A DNA stretch of 64,000 nt, from the NCBI GenBank assembly GCA_022953095.1, contig JALJCR010000001.1, positions 1,460,501-1,524,500 on the forward strand, read 5' to 3'. Below are positions 39,148-48,695 of this stretch, in pieces. This DNA is from Qipengyuania sp. ABI-127-1. Lineage in GTDB: Bacteria; Pseudomonadota; Alphaproteobacteria; Sphingomonadales; Sphingomonadaceae. Each line of letters begins with the position of its first letter. The stretch's first letter is position 1. A model generated the notes under the pieces. That model worked only from the letters and a program-made list of their open reading frames with translations, was not told the origin of the DNA and searched no databases. The position numbers and the translations under genes were made by a program.

Positions 39148-39903
39148 ATGTTTCTCGAAGGAAAACGCGCACTCGTCACCGGATCGACCAGCGGCATCGG
39201 CCTCGCCATCGCGCGGGCACTGGCGGGCGAGGGGGCCGAGGTCGTCCTCAACGGCTTTGGCGACGAGGGCGAAATCGCGAAATTGTGCGAAGAGCTGGGC
39301 GCAAGCCACAGTGGCGCGGATCTGACCGATGCGGCACAGATCGAGACGATGATGGAAGAGGCCGGAGCCATCGACATCCTCGTGAACAATGCCGGGGTCC
39401 AGCATGTCAGCCCGGTGGAGGATTTCCCCGTCGACAAGTGGAACCTCATCATCGCGCTGAACCTCACCGCCGCCTTCCACACCACCCGCCTCGCGGTGTC
39501 GGCGATGAAGAAGAAGGGCTGGGGCCGGATCATCAACACCGCCAGCGCGCATTCCAAGGTCGCGAGCCCGTTCAAGAGCGCCTACAACGCATCCAAACAC
39601 GGCATTGCGGGCTTTACCAAGACGATCGCGCTTGAACTCGCCGAGCACGGCGTGACCGCAAACTGCATCAGCCCCGGCTATGTCTGGACCCCGCTGATCG
39701 AGGGCCAGATCCCCGACACGATGAAGGCCCGCGGCCTGACCCGCGAAGAGGTCATCAACGACGTCCTGCTGGTGAAGCAGGCGACCAAGAAATTCGTCCA
39801 GCCCGAAGAAGTCGGCGCGCTCGCCGCCTTCCTGTGCCGCGACGAAGCGCAGAATGTGAACGGCGCGAACTGGAGCGTCGACGGCGGGTGGACGGCGGAA
39901 TAG
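39148..39903 (+). CDS. 3-Hydroxybutyrate dehydrogenase (SDR)
   Basis: 251 residues from ATG 39148 with GGAG 6 bases upstream; a TTG at 39136 is a weaker alternative. SDR motifs: LVTGSTSGIGLAI, VNNAGVQHVSPVEDFP, the catalytic YNASKHG, and the substrate-side CISPGYVWTPLI. QHVSPVE and VQPEEVGALAAFLC are characteristic of (R)-3-hydroxybutyrate dehydrogenase, which links acetoacetate and 3-hydroxybutyrate in polyhydroxybutyrate breakdown. The close match in these segments makes this call better than for the other SDRs here. Confidence 0.9.
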   Translation: MFLEGKRALVTGSTSGIGLAIARALAGEGAEVVLNGFGDEGEIAKLCEELGASHSGADLTDAAQIETMMEEAGAIDILVNNAGVQHVSPVEDFPVDKWNLIIALNLTAAFHTTRLAVSAMKKKGWGRIINTASAHSKVASPFKSAYNASKHGIAGFTKTIALELAEHGVTANCISPGYVWTPLIEGQIPDTMKARGLTREEVINDVLLVKQATKKFVQPEEVGALAAFLCRDEAQNVNGANWSVDGGWTAE

Positions 39904-39906
39904 CTG

Positions 39907-40263
39907 TTGGTGACGCTAGTCCAGCCTGCCTTTCTCGCCGTTGCCACGCTGTGCCTGCTGATGAGCCTTGCTGCGTGTGTCGCGGTCCTGTGCGAACCGG
40001 GGCTGCGCTTTAAACCGGTCTGGGTGCCATTCTGTTTTGTCGGCATGGGCGGGGGCGCACTGGTGTGGGAGGCTCCGGACCAGATCTACTGGTTCTTCGG
40101 CATCGCATGGCCGACCGTGTCATTCTCTATGGTAGAGGGCGGCTGGCGACCCGAATTGATCCGCTTTCTCTTCCCGATTGGCGCAGCGGCTGCTGTCCTC
40201 CGCCTGTATTGGCACCGGCGACACGGCGCGCCCGCTGCCGATGATCCGCGAGCCACTAGCTAA
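39907..40263 (+). CDS. Hypothetical membrane protein
   Basis: 118 residues starting at TTG 39907 (GTG at 39910 also possible), 3 bases after the preceding stop. There are about three membrane segments: FLAVATLCLLMSLAACVAVLC, FKPVWVPFCFVGMGGGALV and LIRFLFPIGAAAAVLRLY. No family is recognised. No ribosome site is evident, so the reality of the gene rests on its position and good coding quality. Confidence 0.55.
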   Translation: MVTLVQPAFLAVATLCLLMSLAACVAVLCEPGLRFKPVWVPFCFVGMGGGALVWEAPDQIYWFFGIAWPTVSFSMVEGGWRPELIRFLFPIGAAAAVLRLYWHRRHGAPAADDPRATS

Positions 40264-41787
<1,524 letters not shown>

Positions 41788-41800
41788 CCGCGCTTCCCCA

Positions 41801-41867
41801 CCGTTCGTGTCGAGCGAAGTCGAGACACGGATGCGCAGCGGTTCTCGACTTCGCTCGAACCGAACGG
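41801..41867. repeat. Palindromic repeat between guaB and the rRNA methyltransferase
   Basis: 67 bases bounded by CCGTTCG and CGAACGG with internal arms TGTCGAGCGAAGTCGAGACA and TCTCGACTTCGCTCGA. It is a relative of the copy inside ligA (18366-18431). It ends 6 bases before the next start codon. Confidence 0.85.
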
Positions 41868-41873
41868 ACCACC

Positions 41874-43046
41874 ATGACCCCCGCAGCCCGAGTCCAGACC
41901 TCGATTGAACTGCTCGATGCCATCATCCAGGCAACGCGTTCGAAAGGCGCGCCTGCCGACCGCATCCTTGCCGAATGGTTCAGGAACAACCGTTTCGCCG
42001 GATCGAAAGACCGCCGCGCCATCCGCGAACTGGTTTACAGCGCGATCCGCGCCTGCGGGCCGGTGCCGACCACAGGGCGCGCGGCAATGCTGCGTCTCGC
42101 CGAGCTGGACGAGAGCATTGCGCCGCTATTCGATGGGTCCAACTACGGCCCCGCTGCCATCGGCCAGAGCGAGCAGGCGGCACGGGGCGGTGTCGCTCCA
42201 GAGTGGCTCGAAAACCGCCTCGCCGCGTCCGACATTTCCGGCGAGGAGGCCGCGGCGCTGCTCGACCGCGCGCCGCTCGACCTGCGCGTCAACACGCTGA
42301 AGGCCGACCGTGCCACTCTCGACCTGTCGGTCGACGCCGAGCCTACCGCAGTGCCCAATGGCCTGCGGATTGCGACCGGCACATCGATCGAGCAATGGCC
42401 TGAGTATCGCGAGGGTAAGGTCGAGGTGCAGGATACCGGCTCGCAAGCGGCCTGCCTCGCGGTCGGTGCCCGCCCCGGCGAAACGGTGATCGACCTCTGC
42501 GCAGGCGGTGGCGGCAAGACGCTCGCGCTGGCCGCGGCGATGGACAATCTGGGCACGCTGGTCGCGTCGGACACCGACCGCAGCCGCCTTTCGCGCCTTG
42601 CCCCGCGCGCCGAACGGGCGGGGGCGAACAATATCGAGCCCGTGCTCCTCAACCCGCAACAGGAACTCGAAGCGCTCGAAGCGCATATCGGCAAGGCGGA
42701 TGCGGTTCTGATCGATGCGCCATGTTCGGGTACGGGCACGTGGCGCCGTAATCCCGAAGCCCGCTGGCGGCTGGACGAAAAGGAACTGCGGCGCCTCACC
42801 GCCATCCAGTCGCATTTGCTCGACGTCGCGGCCAAGCTGGTGAAGCCCGGCGGACGGATCGTCTATGTCACCTGCTCGCTGCTGGACGAAGAAGGGGCGG
42901 GGCAATTCGAGGCCTTCCTTACGCGCAACCCGGGCCTTAAACCCCGGGAAATCGCTCTCCCGCTCGGGCGTGAACGCAGGGTCGGAACCCGCCTCACACC
43001 GTTTCATGACGGCACGGACGGATTTTTCATCGCCTGTGCAGGGTGA
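41874..43046 (+). CDS. RsmB-type 16S rRNA m5C methyltransferase
   Basis: 390 residues. The N-terminal NusB-like part (DAIIQATRSKGAPADRIL) is followed by the methyltransferase domain: VIDLCAGGGGKTLALAAAM (SAM site), VLIDAPCSGTGTWRRNPE (motif IV, first cysteine) and VTCSLLDEE (motif VI, nucleophile cysteine). This is the RsmB/NOL1 pattern for 5-methylcytosine in 16S rRNA. The start codon is only six bases after a long palindromic repeat, so translation may depend on that structure. Confidence 0.93.
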   Translation: MTPAARVQTSIELLDAIIQATRSKGAPADRILAEWFRNNRFAGSKDRRAIRELVYSAIRACGPVPTTGRAAMLRLAELDESIAPLFDGSNYGPAAIGQSEQAARGGVAPEWLENRLAASDISGEEAAALLDRAPLDLRVNTLKADRATLDLSVDAEPTAVPNGLRIATGTSIEQWPEYREGKVEVQDTGSQAACLAVGARPGETVIDLCAGGGGKTLALAAAMDNLGTLVASDTDRSRLSRLAPRAERAGANNIEPVLLNPQQELEALEAHIGKADAVLIDAPCSGTGTWRRNPEARWRLDEKELRRLTAIQSHLLDVAAKLVKPGGRIVYVTCSLLDEEGAGQFEAFLTRNPGLKPREIALPLGRERRVGTRLTPFHDGTDGFFIACAG

Positions 43047-43114
43047 ACATGGTAGCCGTGCCGATTATGGCTGATACGCCAAGCCCTGAACGGACTAATC
43101 TGCTGGAGACGATC

Positions 43115-43621
43115 ATGCGTTTCGTACCCGCCGCCGCCGCCCTTTCGCTGGCCCTTGCCGTGACGTCGAGCGTGGGCTGGGCTGGCGACCGTGAACCGGC
43201 CCCGCGTGCGGGCGTATTGATTGCCGAAGGCCGGGCTGCGCTAGAGCAGGGCGATACGCAGGGCGCGATCGACGCCTTCGAGGCCGCCTTGGCGGTCGAT
43301 CCGGGATACGCGCCGATCTTTCTCCGCCTCGCCGAAGCCGCGCGGGCGGACGAGCTTCAGGGCAAGGCGATCCGCTATTACCGCGAAGCGCTGACGCGCG
43401 ACCCGCGTAATCTCGCCGCGATCGCGGGCGAGGGTGAAGCCCTGGTCGAAAAAGGCGCGGTCGAAAAGGCGAAGGGCAATCTCGCCAAGCTCCAATCGCT
43501 GTGCGGGGCGACCTGCCCGGAAACGCAAACCCTGTCGGCCCGCATCGCCGCCGGTCCGCCCGCGCGCATTCAGACCGCCGAAGCGGTGATGCCCGATGCC
43601 GCGGTGACGCAATCGAACTGA
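43115..43621 (+). CDS. Exported TPR protein
   Basis: 168 residues from the ATG at 43115 with a GGAGA site; the longer frame from 43043 overlaps the previous gene. A signal peptide (MRFVPAAAALSLALAVTSSVGWA) precedes TPR-like helices: LIAEGRAALEQGDTQGAIDAFEAAL, then IRYYREALTRDPRNLAAIAGEGEAL. A CGATC cysteine pair near residue 130 could form a disulfide. It probably acts as a scaffold in the periplasm. Confidence 0.85.
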   Translation: MRFVPAAAALSLALAVTSSVGWAGDREPAPRAGVLIAEGRAALEQGDTQGAIDAFEAALAVDPGYAPIFLRLAEAARADELQGKAIRYYREALTRDPRNLAAIAGEGEALVEKGAVEKAKGNLAKLQSLCGATCPETQTLSARIAAGPPARIQTAEAVMPDAAVTQSN

Positions 43622-43627
43622 ACCGTG

Positions 43628-43645
43628 CCCCCGCCAAGGCGGGGG
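43628..43645. terminator. Hairpin between convergent TPR and rppH genes
   Basis: CCCCCGCC-AA-GGCGGGGG is a perfect 8-bp stem in the 31-base gap between convergent genes. It has no T run. It may be a truncated member of the intergenic palindrome family or a shared end point for both transcripts. Confidence 0.5.
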
Positions 43646-43652
43646 TGCGCGT

Positions 43653-44129
43653 TCATACCAACTCGCGGAATGCCTCGACCACGGCGCGATAGACGCGTTT
43701 CTTGAACGGTACGATCAGTTCGGGAAGCTGGTCGGGCTCGGCCCATTTCCAGTCGCAGAATTCGGGCGGATCATGCGCCTCGAGGTCGATGTCCCCATCC
43801 GCGCCCGAAAAGCGCGCGAGATACCAGACCTGTTCCTGCCCGCGATACCTGCCGCCCCACAGCTTGCCGATCAGCTCCTCGGGCAGGTCGTAGCGCACCG
43901 GCTCGTCCATTGCCTTGAGGATCGTGACATGTTCGGGCCGGGCACCGGTTTCTTCGGCGAGTTCGCGCAAGGCCGCATCGCGCAGGTCTTCGCCCTCGTC
44001 GACGCCGCCCTGCGGCATCTGCCACCAATCGCCTTCCCTGTTGTCGATCCGGCGGCCGACGAAGACCTTGCCATCGCCATTCACCAGCATAACGCCCACG
44101 CAGGGACGGTAACCGAGCGTTTCGCTCAC
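43653..44129 (-). CDS. rppH: RNA pyrophosphohydrolase (Nudix)
   Basis: 158 residues from a GTG at 44129 that overlaps the esterase stop (GTGA). [11 protein letters not shown] is the family N-terminus; the Nudix box [20 protein letters not shown] is complete, with the catalytic glutamates. [13 protein letters not shown] and [12 protein letters not shown] are typical of RppH, which removes pyrophosphate from RNA 5' ends to start decay. The open frame running much further upstream is antisense or out of gene context and rejected. Confidence 0.93.
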   Translation of the reverse strand: MSETLGYRPCVGVMLVNGDGKVFVGRRIDNREGDWWQMPQGGVDEGEDLRDAALRELAEETGARPEHVTILKAMDEPVRYDLPEELIGKLWGGRYRGQEQVWYLARFSGADGDIDLEAHDPPEFCDWKWAEPDQLPELIVPFKKRVYRAVVEAFRELV

Positions 44130-45076
44130 CTGTATCGCTCCACCATCAGCTTCGTTGCATCGAGGAAAGCCTCGAGATCGTTCTGACCGCTCGGTATCGC
44201 TTTTCTCAGCGTGGTAAAGCCATGAATGATGCCGGGAAACTCGAGATAGACCACTTCCGTGCCGAGTTGCACCAGATGCGCGGCATATTCCCGGCCCGAA
44301 TCGCGCAACGGATCGAGCCCGGCGGTACAAACGACCGTCGGGGGGGTGTTCGAGCAGTCGCCGACCATCGGCGTATGGCGCGGGTCGCTCGAATCGCCGC
44401 CATACTGATCGGTGAACCATGCCATCGCGGCGCCGGTCAGCAGAAATCCCTCGGCGAACATCGCCAGGCTTGAATGCTGGGTGACGTCGGAAGCGACCGG
44501 ATAGATCGGCGCCTGCACGATCACCGGCACTTCCGCCGGATCGTTCATGAGCTGGTTGGTGGTGACGATGGTGAGATTGCCGCCCGCGCTGTCGCCGGTG
44601 ATGACGAGCCCGGTGATCTCGCGCCCCAGTTCCGCAGGCGACGAGGCGACCCAGCGCGCGGCGGCCTCGCAATCGTCGGGCGCGGCGGGAAAGGGATGTT
44701 CCGGCGCGAGGCGATAATCGACCGAAACCACCGGCAGGTCGAGATGGTGCGAAATTTCGGTGCACAGCGCGTTGTAGACTTCGAGATCGCCGATCACGAA
44801 CCCGCCGCCATGGAGAAACAGCACGCAGGGGCTGGGGCCGCGTTCGGCCTTCACATCGTAGAAGCGGATCGGGATCGGGCCTGCCGGACCGGGACAGGTG
44901 AGATCCTTCTGCACGGCCATGGCGCGCGGCTCGGCTTCGGCGACCGCGCCGACCATTCGCATCTGCTGACGGCCTTCCTCTGCGCCGACTTCTTCCACTC
45001 CCTTGCCGCCCATGGCTTCGAGCATGTCGAGGAATCCGCGCACATCGTCGCGGACGTAATGTTCGGTATCGGCCAT
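44126..45076 (-). CDS. Alpha/beta-hydrolase esterase, HSL family
   Basis: 316 residues from the ATG at 45076 with an AGAGAG site. Hormone-sensitive-lipase-type motifs: oxyanion-hole HGGG ([12 protein letters not shown]), nucleophile GDSAGG, acid in [10 protein letters not shown], and histidine in PGIIHGF. It probably cleaves short acyl esters in the cytoplasm. It overlaps rppH by 4 bases and is divergent from korA across a 175-base gap. Confidence 0.92.
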   Translation of the reverse strand: MADTEHYVRDDVRGFLDMLEAMGGKGVEEVGAEEGRQQMRMVGAVAEAEPRAMAVQKDLTCPGPAGPIPIRFYDVKAERGPSPCVLFLHGGGFVIGDLEVYNALCTEISHHLDLPVVSVDYRLAPEHPFPAAPDDCEAAARWVASSPAELGREITGLVITGDSAGGNLTIVTTNQLMNDPAEVPVIVQAPIYPVASDVTQHSSLAMFAEGFLLTGAAMAWFTDQYGGDSSDPRHTPMVGDCSNTPPTVVCTAGLDPLRDSGREYAAHLVQLGTEVVYLEFPGIIHGFTTLRKAIPSGQNDLEAFLDATKLMVERYR

Positions 45077-45197
45077 CGTGTCTCTCTCCAAATTCGTTGC
45101 TATTCGCTACTTAACCTGTTTGCAGTGCTTTTCCATGCGGCTTTTTTGGCCTAGCAGAGAAACTTCATTGCGAGAGGATGGGGCGCGGCTTAGGTGG

Positions 45198-45215
45198 CGT
45201 TTCCCATTGGAAACG
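45198..45215. promoter_or_regulatory. Hairpin in the korA leader
   Basis: CGTTTCC-CATT-GGAAACG is a perfect 7-bp stem about 36 bases upstream of the korA start. It could be a 5' leader structure or a protein-binding dyad; nothing in the sequence decides. Confidence 0.4.
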
Positions 45216-45251
45216 GCGCCGAGAGAGACGGCGCAGACAAGGAATTCACGG

Positions 45252-47204
45252 ATGGCAACAGCCGCCACCGCGCCGGAAAACGGCCTCCCCGCAACTCCCG
45301 AAAGCGTCGTCGTGCGCTTTGCCGGCGATTCCGGCGACGGGATGCAGCTCACCGGGGGGCAGTTCACCCTGTCGACCGCGCTGGCTGGCAACGATCTGGC
45401 GACCTTCCCCGATTTCCCTGCCGAAATTCGCGCGCCGCAGGGCACATTGTTCGGGGTATCGGCTTTCCAGATCAATTTCGGCAGTCGCGAGATCAACACT
45501 GCGGGCGACGCGCCAGACGTATTAGTGGCGATGAACCCGGCGGCGCTCAAGGTGAACCTTGCCGCATTGAAGCCCGGCGGCCTGATCATCGCCGACACGG
45601 GGGCCTTCACCAAGCGCAACCTCGACAAGGCAAAATACGATGCCAACCCGCTCGAGGATGACAGCCTCGCCCAGTTCGACGTGCTCGCGTTCGACATCAG
45701 CGAAAAGACGATCGAGGCGGTAAAGCCCTTCGGTCTCGGCAACAAGGATGCGCTGCGCTCGAAGAACATGTGGACGCTGGGCCTGGCGCTGTGGATGTTC
45801 GACCGTCCGCGTGAGCCGATCCACGACTGGCTCAAGGCCAAGTTCAAGTCCAAGCCCGATATCGCCGACGCCAATATCGCTGCGCTCGATGCGGGCCATG
45901 CCTATGGTGAAACCGCCGAACTGGCCGGGCCGCTCAAGCAGCTCCATGTCGATCCGGTGCCAAGCGCGCCGGGCCTTTATCGCACCGTCACCGGAGCCGA
46001 GGCGGTCAGCCTCGGCCTTGTCGCGGGCGCGCAACTGGCCGAATTGCCGATGTTCTTCGGCGGCTATCCGATTACGCCCGCCTCCGCGATCCTCCACCAC
46101 CTCGCGCGATTGAAGGAATTCGGCGTCACCACCTTCCAGGCGGAAGACGAGATTGCCGCGGTCTGCGCCGCCATCGGGGCAAGCTATGCGGGCCAGTTGG
46201 GGGTCACGTCCTCATCCGGCCCTGGCATTGCGCTAAAGACCGAAGCCATCGGCCTCGGCATCATGACCGAGCTGCCGCTGGTGATCGTCAATTCGCAGCG
46301 CGGCGGCCCGTCGACCGGCCTGCCCACCAAGACCGAACAGAGCGATCTCTACCAGGCGGTTTATGGTCGCAATGGCGATGCGCCCATGCCGGTGATCGCG
46401 GCGAGCAGCCCGTCCGATGCCTTCGAAGTGGCGATTGAGGCATGCCGCATCGCGGTCGAATACATGACCCCGGTCATGCTGCTGACCGACGGCTATATCG
46501 CCAACGCGGCCGAACCTTGGAAGGTACCCGATCCTTCGACCTTCACCCCGTTCCCGGCGAAGTTCCTCGACAAGCCCAACGCCGTTGATGACGAAGGTGG
46601 CGAGACCTTCCTGCCCTACAAGCGCGACGAGAAGGGCGCGCGTCCCTGGGTGAAACCCGGCACGCCCGGCCTGATGCACCGCATCGGCGGGATCGAGAAG
46701 CACGAGCTGACCGGCAATATCGACTATTCGCCCGACAACCACCAGCGCATGACCGACCTGCGCAAGGGCAAGGTCGAGGGCATCGCGGTGCCCGATCAGG
46801 AGGTCTGCCTCGGAGAGACCTCGGGCAAGCTTGCGGTCGTGGGCTGGGGCTCGACTTTCGGCCCGATCCACCGCGCGGTCGACAATTGCCGCCGCGCCGG
46901 GCTGGACGTGAGCCACATCCACGTGCGCCACATCTGGCCGCTACCGGCCAACCTCGGTGAACTGCTCAGGGGCTTCGATCACGTGCTGGTGCCCGAAATG
47001 AACACCGGCCAGTTCAAGACCGTGCTGCGCGACCAGTTCCTCGTCGATGCCGAGCCGCTCACCAAGACCAGCGGCCAGCCCTTCCAGATCGCGGAACTGG
47101 AAGCGGCGATCGGCAAGTATTTCGATGGCATCGAAGGCAATGAGGGCGGGCAGGTCGCGGTCAATGATGACCAGCTGCCGAGCCCGCAGGGAGGCGCAGA
47201 ATGA
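45252..47204 (+). CDS. korA: 2-Oxoglutarate:ferredoxin oxidoreductase, fused gamma-alpha subunit
   Basis: 650 residues from the ATG at 45252 with GGA upstream. The N-terminal gamma domain (about 15-200: VVVRFAGDSGDGMQLTGGQF) is fused to the alpha domain (about 230-610: GNPITPAS-like YPITPASAILHH, then TSSSGPGIALKTEAIGLG). With KorB it decarboxylates 2-oxoglutarate to succinyl-CoA, reducing ferredoxin. No separate ferredoxin subunit gene is adjacent. Two-gene KorAB enzymes of this type can work aerobically, consistent with the sdh genes here. It overlaps korB by 4 bases. Confidence 0.95.
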   Translation: MATAATAPENGLPATPESVVVRFAGDSGDGMQLTGGQFTLSTALAGNDLATFPDFPAEIRAPQGTLFGVSAFQINFGSREINTAGDAPDVLVAMNPAALKVNLAALKPGGLIIADTGAFTKRNLDKAKYDANPLEDDSLAQFDVLAFDISEKTIEAVKPFGLGNKDALRSKNMWTLGLALWMFDRPREPIHDWLKAKFKSKPDIADANIAALDAGHAYGETAELAGPLKQLHVDPVPSAPGLYRTVTGAEAVSLGLVAGAQLAELPMFFGGYPITPASAILHHLARLKEFGVTTFQAEDEIAAVCAAIGASYAGQLGVTSSSGPGIALKTEAIGLGIMTELPLVIVNSQRGGPSTGLPTKTEQSDLYQAVYGRNGDAPMPVIAASSPSDAFEVAIEACRIAVEYMTPVMLLTDGYIANAAEPWKVPDPSTFTPFPAKFLDKPNAVDDEGGETFLPYKRDEKGARPWVKPGTPGLMHRIGGIEKHELTGNIDYSPDNHQRMTDLRKGKVEGIAVPDQEVCLGETSGKLAVVGWGSTFGPIHRAVDNCRRAGLDVSHIHVRHIWPLPANLGELLRGFDHVLVPEMNTGQFKTVLRDQFLVDAEPLTKTSGQPFQIAELEAAIGKYFDGIEGNEGGQVAVNDDQLPSPQGGAE

Positions 47205-48235
47205 ACGCTCCGGTAAAGATCGAAACCACGCTCAAGGACTGGGAAACCGACCAGGAGGTCCGCTGGTGCCCGGGTTGCGGGGACTATGCGATCCTCAAGG
47301 CGGTGCAGCGCACGCTGCCGCAGCTTGGCGCCGATCCGAAGAATACCGTCTTCATCTCCGGCATCGGCTGTTCGAGCCGCTTTCCCTATTACGTCGAAAG
47401 CTACGGCTTCCACACCATCCATGGCCGCGCGCCTGCCTTCGCGACCGGCGCGAAGCTGGCCAATCCCGATCTCGATATCTGGCTGGTGACCGGCGACGGG
47501 GATGGATTGTCGATTGGCGGCAACCACTTGATGCATGTTCTTCGACGGAATGTGAACATGCAGATCATGCTGTTCAACAACGAGATCTACGGCCTTACCA
47601 AGGGTCAGGCGTCGCCGACCAGCCGCGAGGGGACCAAGTCGCCTTCGACCCCGATCGGCAGCTACGATCATCCCGCACGCCCCGCCGCCTTTGCGCTGGG
47701 CGCGGGCGCGCGTTTCGTCGGCCGCGGTTTCGACGTGTCGAAGCATCTGCCCGACGTGCTCAAGGCCGCCCATGCCCATAAGGGCGCGGCCTTCATCGAA
47801 ATCTTTCAGAACTGCATCGTCTACAACAAGGACGTGTTCCACGATTTCGCCGCGCCCAAGGGTGCGGAGGACCAGCAGCTCTGGCTGGAGAACGGCAAGC
47901 CGATGCTGTTCGCCAAGGACACGAAGGGCATCACGCTCAACCGCGAGAAGCTGTGCCTCGAAGTGGTCGATGTGGTCGATGGCGATTGGGAAAGCGCGGG
48001 CGTGATCGTCCACGACGTCACCAACCGCTCGATCGCCCATATGCTGGTCGAAATGCCTTTCGGCCCGTTCCCGATGGCGCTGGGCGTGCTCTACGACGAT
48101 CCGCGCCCGACTTTCGAGGATGCGGTAATCGCCGAGCGCGCCAAGGCGAGCGAGGGCAAAGACGCCAACCTCGCCAAGCTGCTCGGCAAGGGGCAGACCT
48201 GGACGGTCAGCGGCACGGCGCAGGACCCGGTCTGA
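47201..48235 (+). CDS. korB: 2-Oxoglutarate:ferredoxin oxidoreductase beta subunit
   Basis: 344 residues. The thiamine-diphosphate site is GDGDGLSIGGNHLMH, with an N-terminal CPGC motif (WCPGCGDYAIL) and SGIGCSSRFP supplying iron-sulfur ligands. NNEIYGLTKGQASPTS is typical of KorB. It is coupled to korA by a 4-base overlap. Just after its stop begins the left inverted repeat of a nuclease cassette. Confidence 0.96.
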   Translation: MNAPVKIETTLKDWETDQEVRWCPGCGDYAILKAVQRTLPQLGADPKNTVFISGIGCSSRFPYYVESYGFHTIHGRAPAFATGAKLANPDLDIWLVTGDGDGLSIGGNHLMHVLRRNVNMQIMLFNNEIYGLTKGQASPTSREGTKSPSTPIGSYDHPARPAAFALGAGARFVGRGFDVSKHLPDVLKAAHAHKGAAFIEIFQNCIVYNKDVFHDFAAPKGAEDQQLWLENGKPMLFAKDTKGITLNREKLCLEVVDVVDGDWESAGVIVHDVTNRSIAHMLVEMPFGPFPMALGVLYDDPRPTFEDAVIAERAKASEGKDANLAKLLGKGQTWTVSGTAQDPV

Positions 48236-48243
48236 TATCGGGG

Positions 48244-48270
48244 TTCACGCGAAGGCGCAAAGGCGCGAAG
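48244..48270. repeat. Left inverted repeat of the GxxExxY cassette
   Basis: It begins TTCACGCGAAGGCGC and repeats the AAGGCGC unit. It matches the reverse complement of 48661-48687 at 23 of 27 positions. Confidence 0.8.
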
Positions 48271-48278
48271 GGGACAGC

Positions 48279-48665
48279 GTGAAGATCGAAGAACTGGCAA
48301 GTATCGCTGTCGATTGCGGGTTCAAGTTGCACAAGGATCTTGGTCCGGGATTGTTGGAATCGGTTTACGAAGTCCTGCTGGCTGAAAGCTTGCGCGAGCG
48401 TGGGCTTTCGGTTGCGCGCCAAGTTCCACTTCCGATCAAATACAAGGGCGTTGTCGTCGACAACGCATTCAGGATCGATCTGCTTGTCGAGGACAGGCTG
48501 GTGATTGAGCTGAAATCAACCGAGCGCGACAGCGCTCTATATCCCAAGCAATTGCTCACCTACCTGCGCCTTTCGAACCGGTCCTTGGGCCTGCTGATGA
48601 ACTTCGGCCAAGAGACGTTCAAGCAGGGCGTTCAACGCGTCGTGAACAATCACTATGCTTCTTAG
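48279..48665 (+). CDS. GxxExxY family protein (PD-(D/E)XK nuclease-like)
   Basis: 128 residues from a GTG at 48279. The name-giving motif is GLLESVY within LGPGLLESVYEVLL. The nuclease core is FRIDLLVEDRLVIELKST, with Asp and the ELK glutamate as likely metal ligands, followed by KQLLTYLRLSNRSLGLLMNFG. These proteins have a PD-(D/E)XK-like fold and unestablished function. The stop codon lies in the right inverted repeat, so the repeat sets the gene's end, as in the DUF559 cassette. Confidence 0.88.
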   Translation: MKIEELASIAVDCGFKLHKDLGPGLLESVYEVLLAESLRERGLSVARQVPLPIKYKGVVVDNAFRIDLLVEDRLVIELKSTERDSALYPKQLLTYLRLSNRSLGLLMNFGQETFKQGVQRVVNNHYAS

Positions 48666-48687
48666 CGCCTTAGCGCCTTTGCGTGAG
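48661..48687. repeat. Right inverted repeat of the GxxExxY cassette
   Basis: It reads CTTAGCGCCTTAGCGCC and then TTTGCGTGAG, the reverse complement of the left repeat with four differences. The nuclease stop TAG is at 48663-48665. The next gene starts 8 bases after it. Confidence 0.8.
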
Positions 48688-48695
48688 AGAATTTG

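Larger units (their letters stand above)
48244..48687 (+). mobile_element. Putative nuclease cassette: GxxExxY gene with inverted repeats
   Basis: The GxxExxY gene is enclosed by imperfect inverted repeats of 27 bases (48244-48270 and 48661-48687; four mismatches). It starts 8 bases after the korB stop and ends before the DUF457 gene. The right repeat contains the stop codon of the nuclease. It has no transposase. The organisation echoes the DUF559 cassette at 17.4 kb, though the repeats and protein families differ. Confidence 0.5.
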
